Shown piece by piece: positions 41,270-42,953 of a stretch of DNA of 42,953 bases. The notes under the pieces are model-generated. The model saw only the letters and a program-made list of their open reading frames with translations. It ran no database searches and had not been told where the DNA came from. This DNA is from Spirochaetaceae bacterium (GTDB lineage: Bacteria; Spirochaetota; Spirochaetia; DSM-2461): contig JADGDJ010000012.1 of the NCBI GenBank assembly GCA_016744925.1, positions 1-42,953 on the forward strand, in the 5' to 3' direction. The first letter of the stretch is position 1, and the number at the start of each line of letters is the position of its first letter. A program made the position numbers and the translations under genes.

Positions 41270-42616
41270 TTAAAAACGAGGTAACTTGTCCCCTTCACCC
41301 ACCGCCTGCTGCCAACTGAAATAGGCATCGAGATAGTCGTACACAGCAACATAGTAGTTCAATCTCGCCCCTTCCAGGTTCAGTAGAGCATCTTTTAGAT
41401 CCAATGGTGTTGCCATACCATTTCTTGAAGTGACCTCCATTATGGAGTAAGCCTTTTCCGCTGTATTCAATGTGGATTCAGCGGATTGGATTCGATCTAA
41501 AGACTCGCTGAGCAATAGATCGAGATTGTTGATTTCCATTCTGATTTCATCATGTTTTTTCAACATCTGCAATTCCGCTTTATCCGATTCTATTCTAGCC
41601 TCTTCAAGCTGGGAGAAACGAATCCCCCCGTAATAGATCGGAACGGACAGATTTAACCCGACTGACAGCGCTTTGGTGCCGTCAGACAAATCAAAACCAT
41701 CGTCAGAGACTTGCCATCCATAGCCTGCAGTAGCCGTCAGTTTCGGAAAGAACTCGGATTTTTTTGCAGAAATATTGATATCGTTGAGCTGGTTTCCCAA
41801 TTTCAGAGCTTGGAAATCGGGACGGCTGCTCAGAATATTTCCAAAAGAGACCTCTTCGGGAGAGTTCTCCATCATGACCAGTTCATCAGTAAGCACAAGA
41901 ACCTCATCAAAATCGATTCCCGCCATATGTTTGAGATTGGACAAAGCCAGGTCACGGTTTCTCATGGCCAGGGTCGTTTCGGGAACATTCATCTGCCAGT
42001 TTACTTCCGCCTGAAGAACATCCAGTTCCGAAGCGAGATCATTTTCAAACTTTAAAAAAGTATCTTTCCATGCTTCGTAGGCGTTTTCCTCAGTGGATTT
42101 TTTTACCAAATAGACCTCTTCCAGAAGAACAGTCTGAAAATAGAGTTTCTTGGCACCGGTTATGATCCCCTGTCGTGTGGCTTCATAAACAGATCCAGTC
42201 AGCGATATGTACTTTTCACTGGCCTCGATCGCCTTGAATGCCTTCATATCAAAAAGCGTCTGCTGCAGTCCCAGACTCAGAGAGTATTCATTATCAGATT
42301 TTACAGGTACGTCCATATACTTGATGAGATGTAATCCGGATATTGGATCGATACCAGCATCGGCTCCGACGGGATAAGGGGCTGTGATCTCCAGGAGATT
42401 CCTCGTGTATCCCACGCTTCCCGAAACCATAGGCCGAATGGCTGAAGAAGCCTGGTCTTTCTGATTTTCAGCCAATTTTCTGTCAAAACGGGCCAGAGAC
42501 AGGTCTTTACTGTTTTCCTCTACAAGTTTCACATATTCTTCCAGCGAGTAATTATCTGCAAAAAGAATCGGCATAACTGTTATCAATATCAGTGTAATGA
42601 GACTTTTACGCTTCAT
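41270..42616 (-). CDS. TolC-family outer membrane efflux protein
   Basis: 448 residues with a signal peptide (LITLILITVMPILFAD) and two similar halves of long helices and short strands, the TolC/OEP layout (about residues 25-215 and 225-440). Typical signs are KLAENQKDQASSAIRP, NLSVPIYYGGIRFSQLEEAR and YSIMEVTSRNGMATPLDLKD. It forms a trimeric channel through the outer membrane. Its start overlaps the end of the RND pump gene by 11 bp, so the two work as one export system. The usual adaptor protein would lie further upstream, outside the window. Confidence 0.93.
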   Translation of the reverse strand: MKRKSLITLILITVMPILFADNYSLEEYVKLVEENSKDLSLARFDRKLAENQKDQASSAIRPMVSGSVGYTRNLLEITAPYPVGADAGIDPISGLHLIKYMDVPVKSDNEYSLSLGLQQTLFDMKAFKAIEASEKYISLTGSVYEATRQGIITGAKKLYFQTVLLEEVYLVKKSTEENAYEAWKDTFLKFENDLASELDVLQAEVNWQMNVPETTLAMRNRDLALSNLKHMAGIDFDEVLVLTDELVMMENSPEEVSFGNILSSRPDFQALKLGNQLNDINISAKKSEFFPKLTATAGYGWQVSDDGFDLSDGTKALSVGLNLSVPIYYGGIRFSQLEEARIESDKAELQMLKKHDEIRMEINNLDLLLSESLDRIQSAESTLNTAEKAYSIMEVTSRNGMATPLDLKDALLNLEGARLNYYVAVYDYLDAYFSWQQAVGEGDKLPRF

Positions 42617-42953
42617 TTGTCACCACCTTCATTTTTTTCTTTTCTTTCTTGCCTTCTATGGCATTTTCTATGGCCGGTACGACAAAGAGCGTCAGCATTG
42701 TTGCCGCCAGCAATCCACCTATGCTGACTACCCCGAGAGGCTGTCGCATTTCCACACCGGAAGCTCCCATCCCCAAAGCCATGGGAAGCATCCCCAAAAC
42801 AGTTGCCAAGTTGGCCATCAGAATGGGTTGAAGTTTTGTGGGACAGGCCTCAAGAAGAGCATCGTGGACTGACATGCCCTCTTTTCTGAGCTGATTGGTA
42901 TAATCGAGAATGAGAATTGCATTATTTACAACCATTCCCACAAGCATGATGAT
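42606..42953 (-). CDS. RND-family efflux pump, C-terminal end (partial)
   Basis: A minus-strand frame of 115 codons plus stop that runs off the window. It matches the C-terminal end of RND/AcrB-type transporters: VGMVVNNAILILDYTNQLRK in the tenth/eleventh membrane helix area, ILMANLATVLGMLPMALGMG, and the last helix GLLAATMLTLFVVPAIENAI with a basic tail. The pump uses the proton gradient to drive substrates out through the TolC-type channel encoded next door. The substrate cannot be judged from this piece. Confidence 0.92.
   Translation of the reverse strand: MIMLVGMVVNNAILILDYTNQLRKEGMSVHDALLEACPTKLQPILMANLATVLGMLPMALGMGASGVEMRQPLGVVSIGGLLAATMLTLFVVPAIENAIEGKKEKKKMKVVTNEA

Noticed and set aside
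1-42953. CRISPR array, tRNA and rRNA genes
   Set aside because: No regularly spaced repeats and no tRNA cloverleaf or rRNA sequence was noticed by eye; a covariance scan was not possible.

Overview
The window looks like chromosomal DNA of a Gram-negative, free-living bacterium, most likely a spirochaete (Spirochaeta-like). This placement is an inference. It rests on the many lipoproteins with loose lipoboxes, the outer-membrane TolC/RND system, several FHA-domain signalling proteins, DUF2202, DUF4349 and YgjP-like proteins, and the general style of the hypothetical proteins. No rRNA, tRNA or housekeeping marker is present to prove it. No prophage, complete insertion sequence or CRISPR array was seen.

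Bases 1-5570 are an AT-rich accessory stretch. It starts with a truncated minus-strand gene that faces a small unknown gene plus a membrane-anchored LuxR-type regulator across a promoter region carrying two near-identical palindromes. Next come wreckage of defence or addiction genes: an orphan Phd/YefM antitoxin whose 3' end runs into a backwards Nudix fragment, and the internally deleted, frameshifted remains of an abiEi-abiEii (type IV toxin-antitoxin) operon. A GNAT acetyltransferase, a 45-residue basic protein missed by simple ORF length cut-offs, and an unassigned, hairpin-rich RNA-like segment (about 5263-5547) follow.

Bases 5570-10440 hold a LysR regulator divergent from a PPC/DUF296 protein and a complete ECF transporter (S, T, A, A'), the second ATPase having a degenerate signature motif. 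Bases 10440-14310 hold hypothetical, lipoprotein and J-domain genes, including a lipoprotein whose C-terminus is an archaemetzincin domain that has lost its catalytic zinc ligands but kept its structural Cys4 site.

Bases 14370-18630 are the most coherent candidate for an undescribed system: an autoregulated NrtR-type Nudix regulator with two strong palindromic operators, then an SPFH/band-7 protein, a divergent NAD-kinase-like protein, and a fusion of an NMN-adenylyltransferase-like domain to a SAM methyltransferase. All four read in one direction with little or no spacing, which suggests a membrane-scaffold-associated NAD(P)-linked function.

Bases 18640-22660 (mostly minus strand) hold RluA, spermidine-synthase-like, DUF2007-like and YgjP-like genes and a secreted DUF2202 protein. 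Bases 22740-32250 hold an HD-GYP phosphodiesterase, a DUF4349 pair, small lipoproteins, a Cys-rich microprotein, a penicillin acylase and two tandem lipoproteins. Bases 32260-41210 hold an orphan sigma-54 response regulator operon, an FHA-GGDEF cyclase, a UvrD-like helicase with a TPR partner and an FHA-LuxR fusion. The window closes with a TolC-family gene and the 3' end of an RND pump gene. Cyclic-di-GMP turnover is represented by both a cyclase (35.3 kb) and a phosphodiesterase (22.7 kb).
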